This document shows positions 1-8,374 of a DNA stretch of 64,000 nucleotides, in pieces; within the stretch, counting starts at the first letter, position 1; every line of letters starts with the position of its first letter. Origin of the DNA: Bacteroidales bacterium (lineage in GTDB: Bacteria; Bacteroidota; Bacteroidia; Bacteroidales; F082). Location: the NCBI GenBank assembly GCA_030683155.1, contig JAUXMV010000004.1, forward strand, positions 1-64,000, given 5' to 3'. The notes below the pieces were generated by a model, which worked only from the letters and a program-made list of their open reading frames with translations, did not search any database and was not told where the DNA came from. A program made the translations under genes and the position numbers.

Positions 1-129
1 ATTATGGAGAAAGAAGTTACTGCATGGCAGACCCATCGAAATAATAAAACAGCTAAGATAAACTGGCAGTTTACAAATACAGATGCTCGAATTAAATTAG
101 CTCGGCTATATCCGACAATTATAGATTGA
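1..129 (+). CDS. IS630-family transposase, C-terminal end (partial)
   Basis: The frame is open from base 1 to a TGA at 127-129 and encodes the last 42 residues of a DDE transposase. The end has the form W-Q-F-T-x-x-D-A-R-I-K-L-x-R-L-Y-P, which I recognise as the usual C-terminus of IS630-family (Tc1/mariner-like) transposases. The catalytic DDE core would lie left of the window, so activity cannot be judged. The element sits directly against a headless secreted-protein gene, so it probably inserted into that gene. The family call rests on this short tail only. Confidence 0.72.
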   Translation: MMEKEVTAWQTHRNNKTAKINWQFTNTDARIKLARLYPTIID

Positions 130-396
130 CATGACACTAGAACAATTAGTTGTAATATCAAAGTTGCTGCCGGTTACTATATTTATAACCAATCGAACTC
201 TTGGGTTAGACTTATTGGTAACTATTCAAACTCAGGGACATCTACCTCATCCTTGTCTGGGATTCTATGTCAGCAATGGGTATCAATTGGAGAAAACAAA
301 GACGGAAATGGGCACTTTGATGGATACAATGCTTGGGCAGATACTCCATCAACTGATCCTGTATTACTACAATGTAACACATATTTAGTTCCATAA
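130..396 (+). pseudogene. 3' remnant of a secreted protein gene cut by the IS
   Basis: The frame that continues after the transposase stop is open to TAA at 394-396. It has no plausible start and reads as a real extracellular protein end: rich in N, S, Y, W and G, with segments such as AAGYYIYNQSNSW and DGNGHFDGYNAWADTP. A different frame starting at ATG 131 gives a low-complexity shadow. The 5' part of the gene is missing, presumably displaced by the IS630 insertion. The exact IS end lies somewhere between 130 and about 155 and I could not fix it. Function unknown. Confidence 0.5.
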
Positions 397-416
397 TTAA
401 CTAAGATAATATTTCA

Positions 417-453
417 AAGCAATGTGCTTTTGAAAGGCACATTGCTTATTTTT
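417..453 (+). terminator. Rho-independent terminator
   Basis: A perfect 11-bp inverted repeat (AAGCAATGTGC / GCACATTGCTT) with a 9-nt loop is followed by ATTTTTG. It lies just after the truncated gene and before the next start at 474, so it ends the transcript entering from the left. Confidence 0.8.
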
Positions 454-473
454 GATCAAAAAATAGAATTTTT

Positions 474-1349
474 ATGCGCTGTACCATTCTGTTGATAATG
501 CTATTCCTGTCAAGCTGCAGGGAAAAGGTTTATGATGACTTTCCTCCATTTGATAAAGTGCCCACAGTAAACAGCTTTCTTACCCGCGACAGTGTGATTG
601 CCGTTCACGTGTCAATGGCAACAAAGATCGAAAAGGGCTCCATCGATGGAGTTGACAATGCCATTGTGCGTGTGTTCTCTGACAATGGAGTTGATATGGC
701 ATTACTACCTGAAGGAGATGGTTGGTACAAAGCCAGTTTGAGTGTTGAAACAGGTGAAACCTATCATTGTGAAGTGACTGTGCCTGGTTTTTCTACTGTT
801 TTTTCCTCTACGCAAATACCCTCTGAACCTGTATTCCTAAATCTGCAACACATCGCCATTGCCGGCAAAGATGAAGAAGGTACCACCTATCCTGCAATCA
901 ATTTCACGTTTAATAACAATCCCAATGAAGTTGCTTATTATGAGGTTGTTATAAGACTCGCGAACAGTGACAAAAGTGCCGAATTATTGAATATTGTTGA
1001 TCCTGTTCTATTGGAGGAAGGTTTGCCAATAGCGCTGTTTAGCAATGCTACAATAACGGGCAACAATTATACGATGGTATTAAATTATACAACAGGAAGT
1101 GCAGGCAGTACAGGTGTTGACGGTGAATGGCGGACAACCCTATATCCTTTTGTTTTTGAACTTAGAAAGGTTAGTAAATCATATTACTTGCATAAGCGCA
1201 GCTTAAAGCTATATGAAACAGGAAGATACCCTGAGTTTGCTTTAGGCGGAAACCCTGTATTTAACGTTTATTCAAATGTTGAAAACGGTTATGGGATTTT
1301 TGCGGCATATTCTTCAATTCTATCAGACACCATCTATCCATCCTATTAG
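474..1349 (+). CDS. DUF4249 family lipoprotein, partner of the TonB receptor
   Basis: A 291-residue lipoprotein with a short signal peptide and lipobox (LFLSSC, Cys about residue 15). The N-terminal pattern (KVPTVNSFLTRDSVIAVHVS, then an acidic Ig-like segment) is that of DUF4249 proteins, which are regularly encoded beside SusC-like TonB-dependent receptors in Bacteroidota. Their role is not firmly established; a surface ligand-binding accessory to the receptor is the usual inference. The stop is followed after 3 bases by the receptor gene, so the two are co-translated. No substrate can be read from the sequence. Confidence 0.8.
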   Translation: MRCTILLIMLFLSSCREKVYDDFPPFDKVPTVNSFLTRDSVIAVHVSMATKIEKGSIDGVDNAIVRVFSDNGVDMALLPEGDGWYKASLSVETGETYHCEVTVPGFSTVFSSTQIPSEPVFLNLQHIAIAGKDEEGTTYPAINFTFNNNPNEVAYYEVVIRLANSDKSAELLNIVDPVLLEEGLPIALFSNATITGNNYTMVLNYTTGSAGSTGVDGEWRTTLYPFVFELRKVSKSYYLHKRSLKLYETGRYPEFALGGNPVFNVYSNVENGYGIFAAYSSILSDTIYPSY

Positions 1350-1352
1350 GCA

Positions 1353-3767
1353 ATGAAGACTTTGATTCCATATTTTACTGCTTTAATTTGTCTTCTTGGC
1401 ATTGTTGATGTTCATGCACAAACAAGTATCTCAGGAGTGATACGAGATCAATCAACAGGGGAATGTCTGATTGGAGCAAATATTGCAGATAGCAGCTATA
1501 CTTTTGGAACAAGTACAGACAACAACGGACATTTTATGCTTGTTTTGAAAGCCCCTGCGCAACTTGGCATTTCTTTTATTGGTTATCAAACACAATTTAT
1601 TTCCATTAGCTCCCATAGGGATACCATATTACAAATCAATATGATACCCGGAAAACTGTTGTCTGAAATTGTGATAAAATCCGACATATTTAGAAAAAGT
1701 GATGTCATAAAAATTAGTTCGGACATCTTGCAACGAACCCCAAGCATAAGTGGTAAACCAGATGTGATAAAAGCTTTACAGCTAATGCCCGGTATTATGC
1801 CACAAAGCGAGGCCTCAAGTGTAATGTTGGTACGAGGTGGAAACCCGGGAGAAAACAGCTACCAACTTGATCAGGTGCCAATGATTTACGTGAACCATCT
1901 TGGCGGTTTCATGTCAGTGTTTAACCCTGACATCATAAATTCCCTTGATTTATACAAAAGCAATTTTCCTGCACGTTATGGCGGCAAACTATCATCAATA
2001 CTTAATGTTACCCAAAAAGAAGGTAACAATACCGCCTTAAAAGGAAATATGCAATTTGGCATAACGGATGTTTCATTTATGATTGAAGGGCCGCTAAAGC
2101 GAAACACAACCTTCATTTTTACAGGCAGAAAAAGTGTTTTTGATCTTTTTATGCTGGCAGCCTCTGGTTTAAGCGATGGAATGGGCGCAATCATGTTTTA
2201 TGGCTTTTATGATATCAATACAAAAGTTTCGTGGAAGCCAGACTCGAAAAACAGCCTGCATTTAAGTTTTTACTACGGAGATGACTACCTCAACTACTAC
2301 GCCAAGAAAAGTAATCAAAATCCGGCCAACAAAAATACTCTAACCAATATCTGGGGTAACATTATGGGTTCAATGGGCTGGAAGTACGCGCTTTCTCCAA
2401 AAATATTTTTGGAGAGTCATATAGCATACAACAGATACCGTCTCCAGGAAAAGCAGTACTTTAACTACGCTGATGATCTAAACCTAAATCTATTTCAAAG
2501 CCAGTTTCTATCACGGGTTAGCGTCATAAACCTGAGTACAGTGGGGAAATGGCAGGTTAACCGCTCGATTAAAATGGAGTTTGGAGCCAATAGTTTGTTT
2601 TCAGCTTTACTACCTGCATACTCCGAAAATTCGAGAGATATCGCTACCATTGAACCAATCAAGTCTTTTACAAATGAAACAGCGCTTTTCGCTGAAGGAA
2701 GCATTGATTTACCCCTAAAGTTCAGATTTGTTCCGGGTGGCAGGCTAACGTTTTATAAAAATGCGACTTATTCAGCAGTGCTTCCCGAACCACGTGTGAC
2801 GCTTCAAAAACAACTCGGTGATAATCACCAGATCATCATAGGCTATATGCGTGTACATCAGTTTACACTATTGCTTTTCACATCAGGTTCGATCTACAGC
2901 AATGAAGTTTGGATTCCGGCCGACAATAAAGTTGCGCCTGCATCTTCCGATCAGCTAAATATCGGCTGGTCAAGCGATCTGGATAAACAGGGCTTACGTT
3001 TTGACTTAAATCTCTATCACAAATCGTTAAACAATCTAACCACGTATAAAGAAGGCATTTCAAACTTGAAAGGCAATACACAATGGTACTCAAAACTAGA
3101 AAACAAGGGTTATGGTGGAGCTTATGGTTTGGAAATAATGGTTAACAAAAAAATAAATGGCTGGAATGCTACTGCCTCTTACTCCCTGAGCAAGGTGTGG
3201 AGAAGGTTTCCGGGGATTAACAAAGGTGAAAAATATACCTTTGAATTTGACCGTCCACATGCGCTATCAGTGCTTATAGATAAACAGTTAAACCCCCGAA
3301 TGACACTTTCTGCCGCCTGGATATTTCAATCAGGACTCCCATATACACCAATTGCAGGGCGTCACCTCTCTGCTATTCTCGATGATGAAGGCAACACAAC
3401 ACTCGAAGAGGTTCTCATCTATGGTGAACGCAACAGTTCACGGATGAAGCATTATCACAGGCTTGATATTTCACTTACGGTCAACAAACTCAACAAAAAC
3501 AATCTGGTGTTTTCATCCTGGACTTTTGGTTTGTACAATGCCTATAACAGAAGAAATCCGGTTTACTATTATTTGGTGGATGATCAAACTAAAGACTTTT
3601 TTCATCCATCACAGTCAAATACAGCCCATATTGATCCGGCAATTTATCAACTGAGCTTATTCACAATTATTCCAAATATTTCGTATAAACGAAACCTATG
3701 GGTTGCCGGAGCCAGACCAAAGAAATCTTTAAAACAAAAAATCAGCAAACTTTTTTATCATGAATAA
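1353..3767 (+). CDS. TonB-dependent outer-membrane receptor with CarboxypepD_reg-like N-terminus
   Basis: An 804-residue outer-membrane transporter. Order: signal peptide (1-23), carboxypeptidase regulatory-like beta-sandwich (about 25-105; SISGVIRDQSTGECLIGANI), plug domain (about 115-225, with the typical VMLVRGGNPGENSYQLDQVP segment), then a long beta-barrel. It is shorter than polysaccharide SusC proteins (about 1000 residues) and belongs with the DUF4249-associated receptors, which are not clearly glycan transporters. It overlaps the next gene by 8 bases (ATGAATAA). No SusD gene is nearby. The ligand cannot be deduced; metal chelates or peptides are possible. Confidence 0.88.
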   Translation: MKTLIPYFTALICLLGIVDVHAQTSISGVIRDQSTGECLIGANIADSSYTFGTSTDNNGHFMLVLKAPAQLGISFIGYQTQFISISSHRDTILQINMIPGKLLSEIVIKSDIFRKSDVIKISSDILQRTPSISGKPDVIKALQLMPGIMPQSEASSVMLVRGGNPGENSYQLDQVPMIYVNHLGGFMSVFNPDIINSLDLYKSNFPARYGGKLSSILNVTQKEGNNTALKGNMQFGITDVSFMIEGPLKRNTTFIFTGRKSVFDLFMLAASGLSDGMGAIMFYGFYDINTKVSWKPDSKNSLHLSFYYGDDYLNYYAKKSNQNPANKNTLTNIWGNIMGSMGWKYALSPKIFLESHIAYNRYRLQEKQYFNYADDLNLNLFQSQFLSRVSVINLSTVGKWQVNRSIKMEFGANSLFSALLPAYSENSRDIATIEPIKSFTNETALFAEGSIDLPLKFRFVPGGRLTFYKNATYSAVLPEPRVTLQKQLGDNHQIIIGYMRVHQFTLLLFTSGSIYSNEVWIPADNKVAPASSDQLNIGWSSDLDKQGLRFDLNLYHKSLNNLTTYKEGISNLKGNTQWYSKLENKGYGGAYGLEIMVNKKINGWNATASYSLSKVWRRFPGINKGEKYTFEFDRPHALSVLIDKQLNPRMTLSAAWIFQSGLPYTPIAGRHLSAILDDEGNTTLEEVLIYGERNSSRMKHYHRLDISLTVNKLNKNNLVFSSWTFGLYNAYNRRNPVYYYLVDDQTKDFFHPSQSNTAHIDPAIYQLSLFTIIPNISYKRNLWVAGARPKKSLKQKISKLFYHE

Positions 3768-4326
3768 ATCCATTTTTCTAATACTGATATTTATTCTGGG
3801 TGTAATAACTCTTGATGCACAGGAAACAAATGCTTACGCCAAATTTAGGATCAGAGTTTCAGGATGGCCTACCTACTCTCCAAAGGCACATGGAAAAAAG
3901 TATGGCTATATTAATTCTGAATTTAGCTATCGGTTTAATAAGCTTTTTGAAGCAGGTTTTTCCACAGGGATTTACCAAGACTTTAAATTTGAAAAGGATG
4001 CAGCCGGAAACATCTTCGCCAACAAACACTTATTGATGCATTTTGGCCCTCATGCAAATTTACACCTCATCCCATTTTTTATTAATAACCCCAAACTAAG
4101 ATTTGATTTCTATTTGGCAGGAAAAGCAGGGTGGAAACAGTATTATCCAGCTTTTGAAAATCTAAAACTGGCTAATTACTACTTTATTGGTGCCGGCGCA
4201 AGCTATTTTTTCACCAGAAATCTTGGTTTGTATACAGAATATGGCTTCAAAAAAGCCAACGTTCAATGGATTAATGGTAATGACGCTTCCGAATTAAGGC
4301 TGGGCTTGGTTCTTAAGTTTCTTTGA
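3760..4326 (+). CDS. Small outer-membrane beta-barrel protein
   Basis: 188 residues with a cleavable signal peptide (about 1-20, ending LDAQ). Short alternating aromatic/hydrophobic strands follow, with a last strand ending in LRLGLVLKFL, a typical beta-barrel C-terminus ending in an aromatic/leucine pair. It resembles eight-stranded outer-membrane proteins. Its start lies inside the receptor's last codons, so it is the third gene of a DUF4249-receptor-OMP operon. Specific function unknown. Confidence 0.65.
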   Translation: MNKSIFLILIFILGVITLDAQETNAYAKFRIRVSGWPTYSPKAHGKKYGYINSEFSYRFNKLFEAGFSTGIYQDFKFEKDAAGNIFANKHLLMHFGPHANLHLIPFFINNPKLRFDFYLAGKAGWKQYYPAFENLKLANYYFIGAGASYFFTRNLGLYTEYGFKKANVQWINGNDASELRLGLVLKFL

Positions 4327-4530
4327 TACAATGCAACTTACCATTCCAGTAAGTTGAAATTTCTGAAGGTGTCAATGGACAATTCTTTAATTGGACTTTA
4401 TTGAAGTTATGCTATTCCAATTGTTGGACGAAATTATTAGTTTGAATAGTATAGGGTATTTCTCTATCCTTGTTTAACTTTTATTATTTTGATTTCTAAC
4501 ACTTATATTTGACGTGCAAACGAAGGTGTT

Positions 4531-4962
4531 GTGGGCAAGCTGGAGCACGAAAAGGTAGTGCTCACAAAGGTGGTCGGTCTGGTAGATTATTTCAGGCTTC
4601 AGTTGCAAAACGACGGAACAATTGGTGAAATCACCACCTCCATCCATCCCGATGGGAAGCATGTGTATATTGGCACTTCAGTGGAAGGAAATTCGGATAA
4701 TATTTCATGCATTGGCATCATCGCCTTGCTTGACGAGGGCAAAGTGTATGTACTGAACGGAAAGAGCAGGCTGGTTAAATCAATGGATATGAATGGGACG
4801 GGAAGCCCAACCTTAAGTTGCAAGGGCGAACCCTGTGCTGCCTGTTCAGTCAGTTTTATCGAAACAGCTCCGTTTGTAAAATGTGATTGCAGCAGCCCGG
4901 ATTGTAAAGATTGCAACTGCAATATGACCATCAGCATGAAAACGGATATGGATTTGGAATAG
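4531..4962 (+). CDS. Small Cys-rich hypothetical protein, source of degraded copies nearby
   Basis: A 143-residue frame with GTG start at 4531; an in-frame TGA at 4510 bars any longer start. I do not recognise the family. The first half has a GEITTSIHPDGKHVYIG segment, and the last 45 residues hold nine cysteines in tight pairs (CKGEPCAACS, KCDCSSPDCKDCNC), suggesting metal binding or disulfides. There is no signal peptide, so the N-terminus may itself be truncated. Parts of the same gene recur, degraded, at 6751-6822 and 7571-7635, which supports this being the true reading frame. The next intact gene encodes a TlpA-like thioredoxin, but a functional link is only a guess. Confidence 0.5.
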   Translation: MGKLEHEKVVLTKVVGLVDYFRLQLQNDGTIGEITTSIHPDGKHVYIGTSVEGNSDNISCIGIIALLDEGKVYVLNGKSRLVKSMDMNGTGSPTLSCKGEPCAACSVSFIETAPFVKCDCSSPDCKDCNCNMTISMKTDMDLE

Positions 4963-5409
4963 GTTGCTTTTGCTGCAGAAGGTATACCTGTTTTTTTTTG
5001 ATCAAAAACCGTAAATGTATTGAGTTCCATAAGCTTTGTATGGAGCTAATGGTTTATCTTAGAATATGTTGTCTAATAGCAACTCTTTTCTTAATGCTCT
5101 TGTTTGCTCAACCCGGCAAGAAGTGAAGTGTTTCATTATTTCCACTATCGTTCTTAAATCAAAAAAAATACAAGATCGAATTCAATAGCTATTTTTTTTA
5201 ACATAATCTATATCAGGTACATAAAAAATTATTTTCAAAAAAAGTCAATTTTTTGGATGCGTTTTTGACTGCTCAGGATATTAATGAATCGTTAACGGTG
5301 TAACTTTGGTCTTTGTCATATAGCTAGTCAATTCGTTAACTTGAAGACGCATTTTAAATTGAAACCTCATAGAAAAAATGGATCAATAACATTAAAAAAC
5401 TTAACGACA
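4963..5409. other. Intergenic stretch, AT-rich, with a possible decayed signal-peptide ORF
   Basis: No convincing gene. A 28-codon frame at 5040-5126 (+) encodes a hydrophobic segment ending LLFAQPGKK that looks like a signal peptide without a body, possibly a gene remnant. From 5160 the sequence is very AT-rich with runs of A and T, as upstream of promoters. Confidence 0.4.
5279..5308 (+). promoter_or_regulatory. Possible Bacteroidota promoter for the thioredoxin unit
   Basis: TAACTTTG at 5301-5308 fits the TAnnTTTG -7 element. The -33 TTG element is not well matched at the right distance, so this is weak. The start of the micro-ORF lies about 100 bases downstream. Confidence 0.3.
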
Positions 5410-5493
5410 ATGCAACAAAAGAAAATTTGGATGCTCTTTTTGATTATTGGGACTAGTGTTATACTCATCAGTAGACAAAAACAAATAGAATGA
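5410..5493 (+). CDS. 27-residue membrane micro-ORF coupled to the thioredoxin gene
   Basis: ATG at 5410 to TGA at 5491-5493 encodes MQQKKIW followed by about 14 hydrophobic residues and a charged tail (RQKQIE): a single membrane segment with a positive N-terminus. Its stop overlaps the start of the next gene as ATGA, the arrangement of translationally coupled genes. It may be a leader that couples translation, or a real small membrane protein. Conservation would decide. Confidence 0.4.
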   Translation: MQQKKIWMLFLIIGTSVILISRQKQIE

Positions 5494-6374
5494 GGGACAT
5501 GAAAAATTGGTTAATTGTTTTATTGATTATTGTTGTAAGTCTTGTTATATCATTGCGGGCAGGTGCATTAAACTGGATCAATCAATTGGCGATATGCGGC
5601 ATGGTTTATTTTGTGGTTGGACTAATTTATGGGAAAAAATTGGGTCTTTCACGCTTATTATATGGAGCTATTACTGTTTTACCCTTTTTGGCCATTTATA
5701 CAGTATTTGTTTTGCGACATGATCTCGTGCATGTGTATCCCATTGCATTTTTACCATTAGTAACCATTTCTGCCGGATTGCAGATCAATAAATGGCAAAC
5801 CAACGGAGTGATTAAACCCAAAATAATTGCAGCTGTTTCAACAGGCTTCGTTATCATACTTCTTTTGGGGTATCTTGGTATGCCAAACTGGCTCGCATAT
5901 GCTTTTAGCAATAAAAATCATGTTAAATATCCCGCACCTTCAATTATGTTGCAAAGGAGTGACGGTTCGGTTTTCCAACTGGACGATCAACGTGGTAAAA
6001 CTCTGGTACTTGATTTCTGGAATATAGGCTGTGGCATCTGCTTTCAAAAATTTCCAGATTTCGACAAGCTGAAGCAAAAATATGCCGCGAACCCGGAAAT
6101 AGAATTTTATGCCGTTAATTTAATTCAGCGCAAGCAAGGATTGGGGCAAGTTAAAAAAGTGACAGATAAATTTTCTTATGGTTTTGACAATTTATACGCC
6201 GACAGCCTCGCGTCACAACAATGCCGGAAACTTCTTTATATTGAAGCTGTTCCGGCTATGATCATTATCAATAAAAATGCTGAGGTTGTGTACAAAGGCA
6301 ATATGAATACTGAAAAATACATCTTCATTGACAACATCAACCGTGCAATTGCAAGCGCATTAAATGCGGAGTGA
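5490..6374 (+). CDS. Membrane-anchored TlpA/thioredoxin-like protein
   Basis: 294 residues. About 1-145 contain four or five hydrophobic segments. About 150-290 is a thioredoxin fold of the TlpA/redoxin type facing the periplasm: LVLDFWNIGCGICF carries the active CxxC (C181, C184), and EAVPAMIII carries the cis-proline after the fold's third strand. The fusion of a small multi-pass N-terminus to a TlpA domain is common in Bacteroidota, where such proteins reduce or isomerise disulfides in exported proteins. A second ATG three codons in (5499) is a possible start. It follows a coupled micro-ORF. Confidence 0.8.
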   Translation: MRDMKNWLIVLLIIVVSLVISLRAGALNWINQLAICGMVYFVVGLIYGKKLGLSRLLYGAITVLPFLAIYTVFVLRHDLVHVYPIAFLPLVTISAGLQINKWQTNGVIKPKIIAAVSTGFVIILLLGYLGMPNWLAYAFSNKNHVKYPAPSIMLQRSDGSVFQLDDQRGKTLVLDFWNIGCGICFQKFPDFDKLKQKYAANPEIEFYAVNLIQRKQGLGQVKKVTDKFSYGFDNLYADSLASQQCRKLLYIEAVPAMIIINKNAEVVYKGNMNTEKYIFIDNINRAIASALNAE

Positions 6375-6406
6375 TGTGTTGAGAATATAGCTAATTGAAA
6401 TTTTAA

Positions 6407-6562
6407 TCTCATATATGGAATGAATCACAAACCATTAGCGGGGAGTATCAGTTTGCTAACTTATTTACCTCCCCAGATACCAGAGGGTATTATGATTTAT
6501 CAGGGAATTACCTTGGATTGCAATTTTCAGCAAGCTTGAAAAAGGGTTGGGGTAAACGTTAA
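6407..6562 (+). pseudogene. C-terminal fragment of an outer-membrane beta-barrel protein
   Basis: The frame is open from after a TAA at 6404 to TAA at 6560-6562, without a start codon of its own. It reads ISGEYQFANLF, then YYDLSGNYLGLQFSASL and a basic tail, which is the alternating pattern of final barrel strands. The rest of the gene is absent. It is one of several gene fragments in 6.4-7.7 kb. Confidence 0.4.
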
Positions 6563-6671
6563 GCAGTTTTTAAACAATCCTCGAATTGGAAATCATATCA
6601 TGATTAAAAATAAATTGTTGATTATTCCACACATTTGCATTGCTTTTGTGGATAATATTCAACAATAAGCG

Positions 6672-6773
6672 ATGCGTACGAAAAAGCAAATCTTGTTTCA
6701 ACAGCATCAGAAGATCATGGAGCAAGTAGGTGAAAACATCAAACTGGCACGAAAACGAGGGAACAATTGGTGA
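6672..6773 (+). pseudogene. N-terminal fragment of an XRE (HipB-like) regulator
   Basis: ATG 6672 encodes 33 residues. The first 29 (MRTKKQILFQQ...EQVGENIKLARKR) match, as I recall the family, the start of small XRE/HipB-type regulators, where the helix-turn-helix would follow. Here the frame runs instead into the degraded copy of the Cys-rich gene and stops at 6771. The junction lies at a shared AAAACGA-GG-AACAATTGG stretch, so it looks like a microhomology recombination. Confidence 0.5.
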
Positions 6774-6822
6774 GATCACCACCACCTTCATCCATCCCGA
6801 TGGGAAGCATGTGATTTTTGGC
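6751..6822 (+). pseudogene. Degraded paralogue of the Cys-rich gene, 5' piece
   Basis: About 70 bases are nearly identical to 4610-4675 of the Cys-rich gene (GGAACAATTGGTGA-ATCACC and ATCCCGATGGGAAGCATGTG). Similarity stops near 6822. The matching 3' piece resumes at 7571, about 750 bases on, beyond a toxin-antitoxin pair. Confidence 0.7.
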
Positions 6823-6934
6823 TTTTGGGATTAAAAGCCAACATATTCATTCAATGATATACTTTCTTCTAAATAGAGAAAAAACTTCCATAACCACATC
6901 TTCCACAATGACTTAAACTACGTTTGTAGTGAAG

Positions 6935-7237
6935 TTATTTTTCACTTATTCTATGCTTTAAGTCCATTTGCTCGTGAAGGATTCTTACTATTTCAACTTC
7001 GTTGGCTTCAATAATCCTGTAAAACAGGACGTGTCGGCCTGATTTGAAACCCAATAAGTTTTCAGTAACACCTGAATAATTTTTGCCTAATTCTGGTTTA
7101 CATGCAACTTTATGACAATTCTCAATAAGCATATGATAATAGTTGTCTGCTTGTTTTTCTGACCACTTAGAAAGGGTGTAATTCCAAATCTGAGTTAAAT
7201 CATCAACGGCTTTGTTTGTAAACCTAAATTCAGCCAT
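6935..7237 (-). CDS. parE: RelE/ParE-family toxin
   Basis: 100 residues with the ParE/RelE-toxin pattern: FRFTNKAVDDLTQIWNYT at the N-terminus, a central helix-rich part, then KSGRHVLFYRI and VEIVRILHEQMD. ParE-type members poison DNA gyrase; RelE-type members cut mRNA. The N-terminal DLTQIWNYT helix and RHVLFYRI strand favour the ParE branch. Its start overlaps the end of the antitoxin gene by 8 bases, the usual antitoxin-first order. The pair sits inside a degraded gene, suggesting arrival as a unit. Confidence 0.85.
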   Translation of the reverse strand: MAEFRFTNKAVDDLTQIWNYTLSKWSEKQADNYYHMLIENCHKVACKPELGKNYSGVTENLLGFKSGRHVLFYRIIEANEVEIVRILHEQMDLKHRISEK

Positions 7238-7481
7238 TCATTTTTCTGTTTGCTTTTATTTTTTCAAGATGGGTTTCAGGGTTAAAGTCATGAGCAATTC
7301 CACTTTCTATCCCTTGCTGAATAGCTTCCCGAAGTGCAATAAGCTTATTCTCTTCTTCTTCCAATAGCCTCAGACCCGCTCGTATGACTTCGCTGGCATT
7401 TTTATAGCGTCCTTCAGAAATTCTGCTTTTAATGAAATTGTCAAAATAGGTCCCTATTGATATTGATGTGTTTCTATTCAT
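7230..7481 (-). CDS. parD: ParD-like antitoxin, ribbon-helix-helix
   Basis: 83 residues. The N-terminus (NTSISIGTYFDNFIKSRI) and the segment YKNASEVIRAGLRLLEEEE are the RHH/CopG fold of ParD antitoxins, followed by an acidic-basic tail that would wrap the toxin. It is the promoter-proximal gene of the pair and normally represses its own operon. The leader (7482-7520, plus strand) is AT-rich with TTTTTGG runs. Confidence 0.87.
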   Translation of the reverse strand: MNRNTSISIGTYFDNFIKSRISEGRYKNASEVIRAGLRLLEEEENKLIALREAIQQGIESGIAHDFNPETHLEKIKANRKMNG

Positions 7482-7570
7482 AACTTATCGCTTTTTTTGC
7501 AAAGTTACCAATTTTTGGTAAAAACGTCAATAACTATGTCATTTTTAATCATCCCACATAATGCCTGTTT

Positions 7571-7635
7571 TTGAAATGTGAATGCAGTACACCGGTCTGT
7601 TTGAATTACAACTGCAAGGTGACTATGATTGTATA
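7571..7635 (+). pseudogene. Degraded paralogue of the Cys-rich gene, 3' piece
   Basis: In frame this reads FLKCECSTPVC, two residues, then NCKVTMIV and a stop. It matches the C-terminus of the protein at 4531-4962 (FVKCDCSSPDC ... NCNMTIS). It lies just upstream of the parD start, across the toxin-antitoxin insertion from the 5' piece. Confidence 0.65.
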
Positions 7636-7659
7636 AATTGAGGTGGATTTTGAATAATT

Positions 7660-8035
7660 GAAACAAGAATAAAATAGGGAACTACATTTTGAGTACCCCT
7701 AAAACCCCCTTCCAAACATCTTCCAAAACATAATCTCCATCTCCTTCCAGTGTTGAACGGTGGAGGCGGCAAAGTCTTTCGAGAAGCGATTAAGCTCTTG
7801 GATGGCTTAGGCGCTTTCTGCTGAAACCTCCATTCTCCGGAGTTTTATATAAAATTCATCCGTTCGAAACAAGACACTGAAACACTTCCCTTCTTCACCG
7901 GGTCGGGTGGGTAAGCCCTGCGCGAACGGCGGGGCGGCGCATTGTTTGTGCCAAGTTCCTCCAAAGGCGGACAGGTTTTTGGTACTTTTGATCAAGCAAA
8001 AGTACAAGAGAAATGAGTATTATTGAGCTCCGGAA
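7660..8035. repeat. Probable interspersed repeat, GC-rich
   Basis: No credible gene. The stretch 7850-8010 is clearly richer in G and C than its surroundings (GCGCGAACGGCGGGGCGGCGC) and ends in a perfect 9-bp inverted repeat, GTACTTTTG-ATCAAG-CAAAAGTAC (7982-8005). Similar blocks, often mis-annotated as short proteins on the minus strand (here 7807-8007), are scattered in Bacteroidota genomes as I remember them. I see only one copy in this window, so the repeat status is inferred. Confidence 0.4.
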
Positions 8036-8084
8036 CACATAGCATGGATACTTTCCTGTTCGATGCTATGGGCTTTTTTTTTTA
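8036..8084 (+). terminator. Rho-independent terminator-like hairpin
   Basis: CATAGCAT (8038-8045) pairs with ATGCTATG (8063-8070) and is followed by GGC and ten T. It closes the repeat block. The following 290 bases up to the tamB start hold nothing I can name. Confidence 0.6.
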
Positions 8085-8374
8085 TAAAACAATTTTGCCT
8101 GAACATGTGTGAATAATACAAATCATGCCAACAATTGTGTAATGCTTTCACCGGTTAATTGATTCATATTTGTACCTCTGTAATGCGTTGTCAAGGTTTT
8201 GTGAGTTATACATTCAATAAGCCTTCAAAAATGAATTGCAGAGCCTGAAGGTGATCGTATGTTTTATGAATAAAATGTCTATTTGTGATCTTCGAAGTCA
8301 CTTTCAGCGCAAACGAAAAGGAAAATTAAATAGCTGAGCATGACAATTGCTTCATCAGTATCTCATTTTTGAAG

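Noticed and set aside
131-388. Plus-strand open frame of 85 codons after the IS
   Set aside because: Shadow of the truncated secreted gene in another frame; its composition is not protein-like, while the frame of the remnant is.
1353-3767. TonB receptor as the SusC of the glucan locus
   Set aside because: It is 12 kb away, separated by unrelated genes, paired with a DUF4249 protein rather than SusD, and shorter than SusC proteins.
7807-8007. Minus-strand 66-codon frame
   Set aside because: Lies wholly in the GC-rich repeat block and has no domain or upstream signals; a product of repeat sequence.
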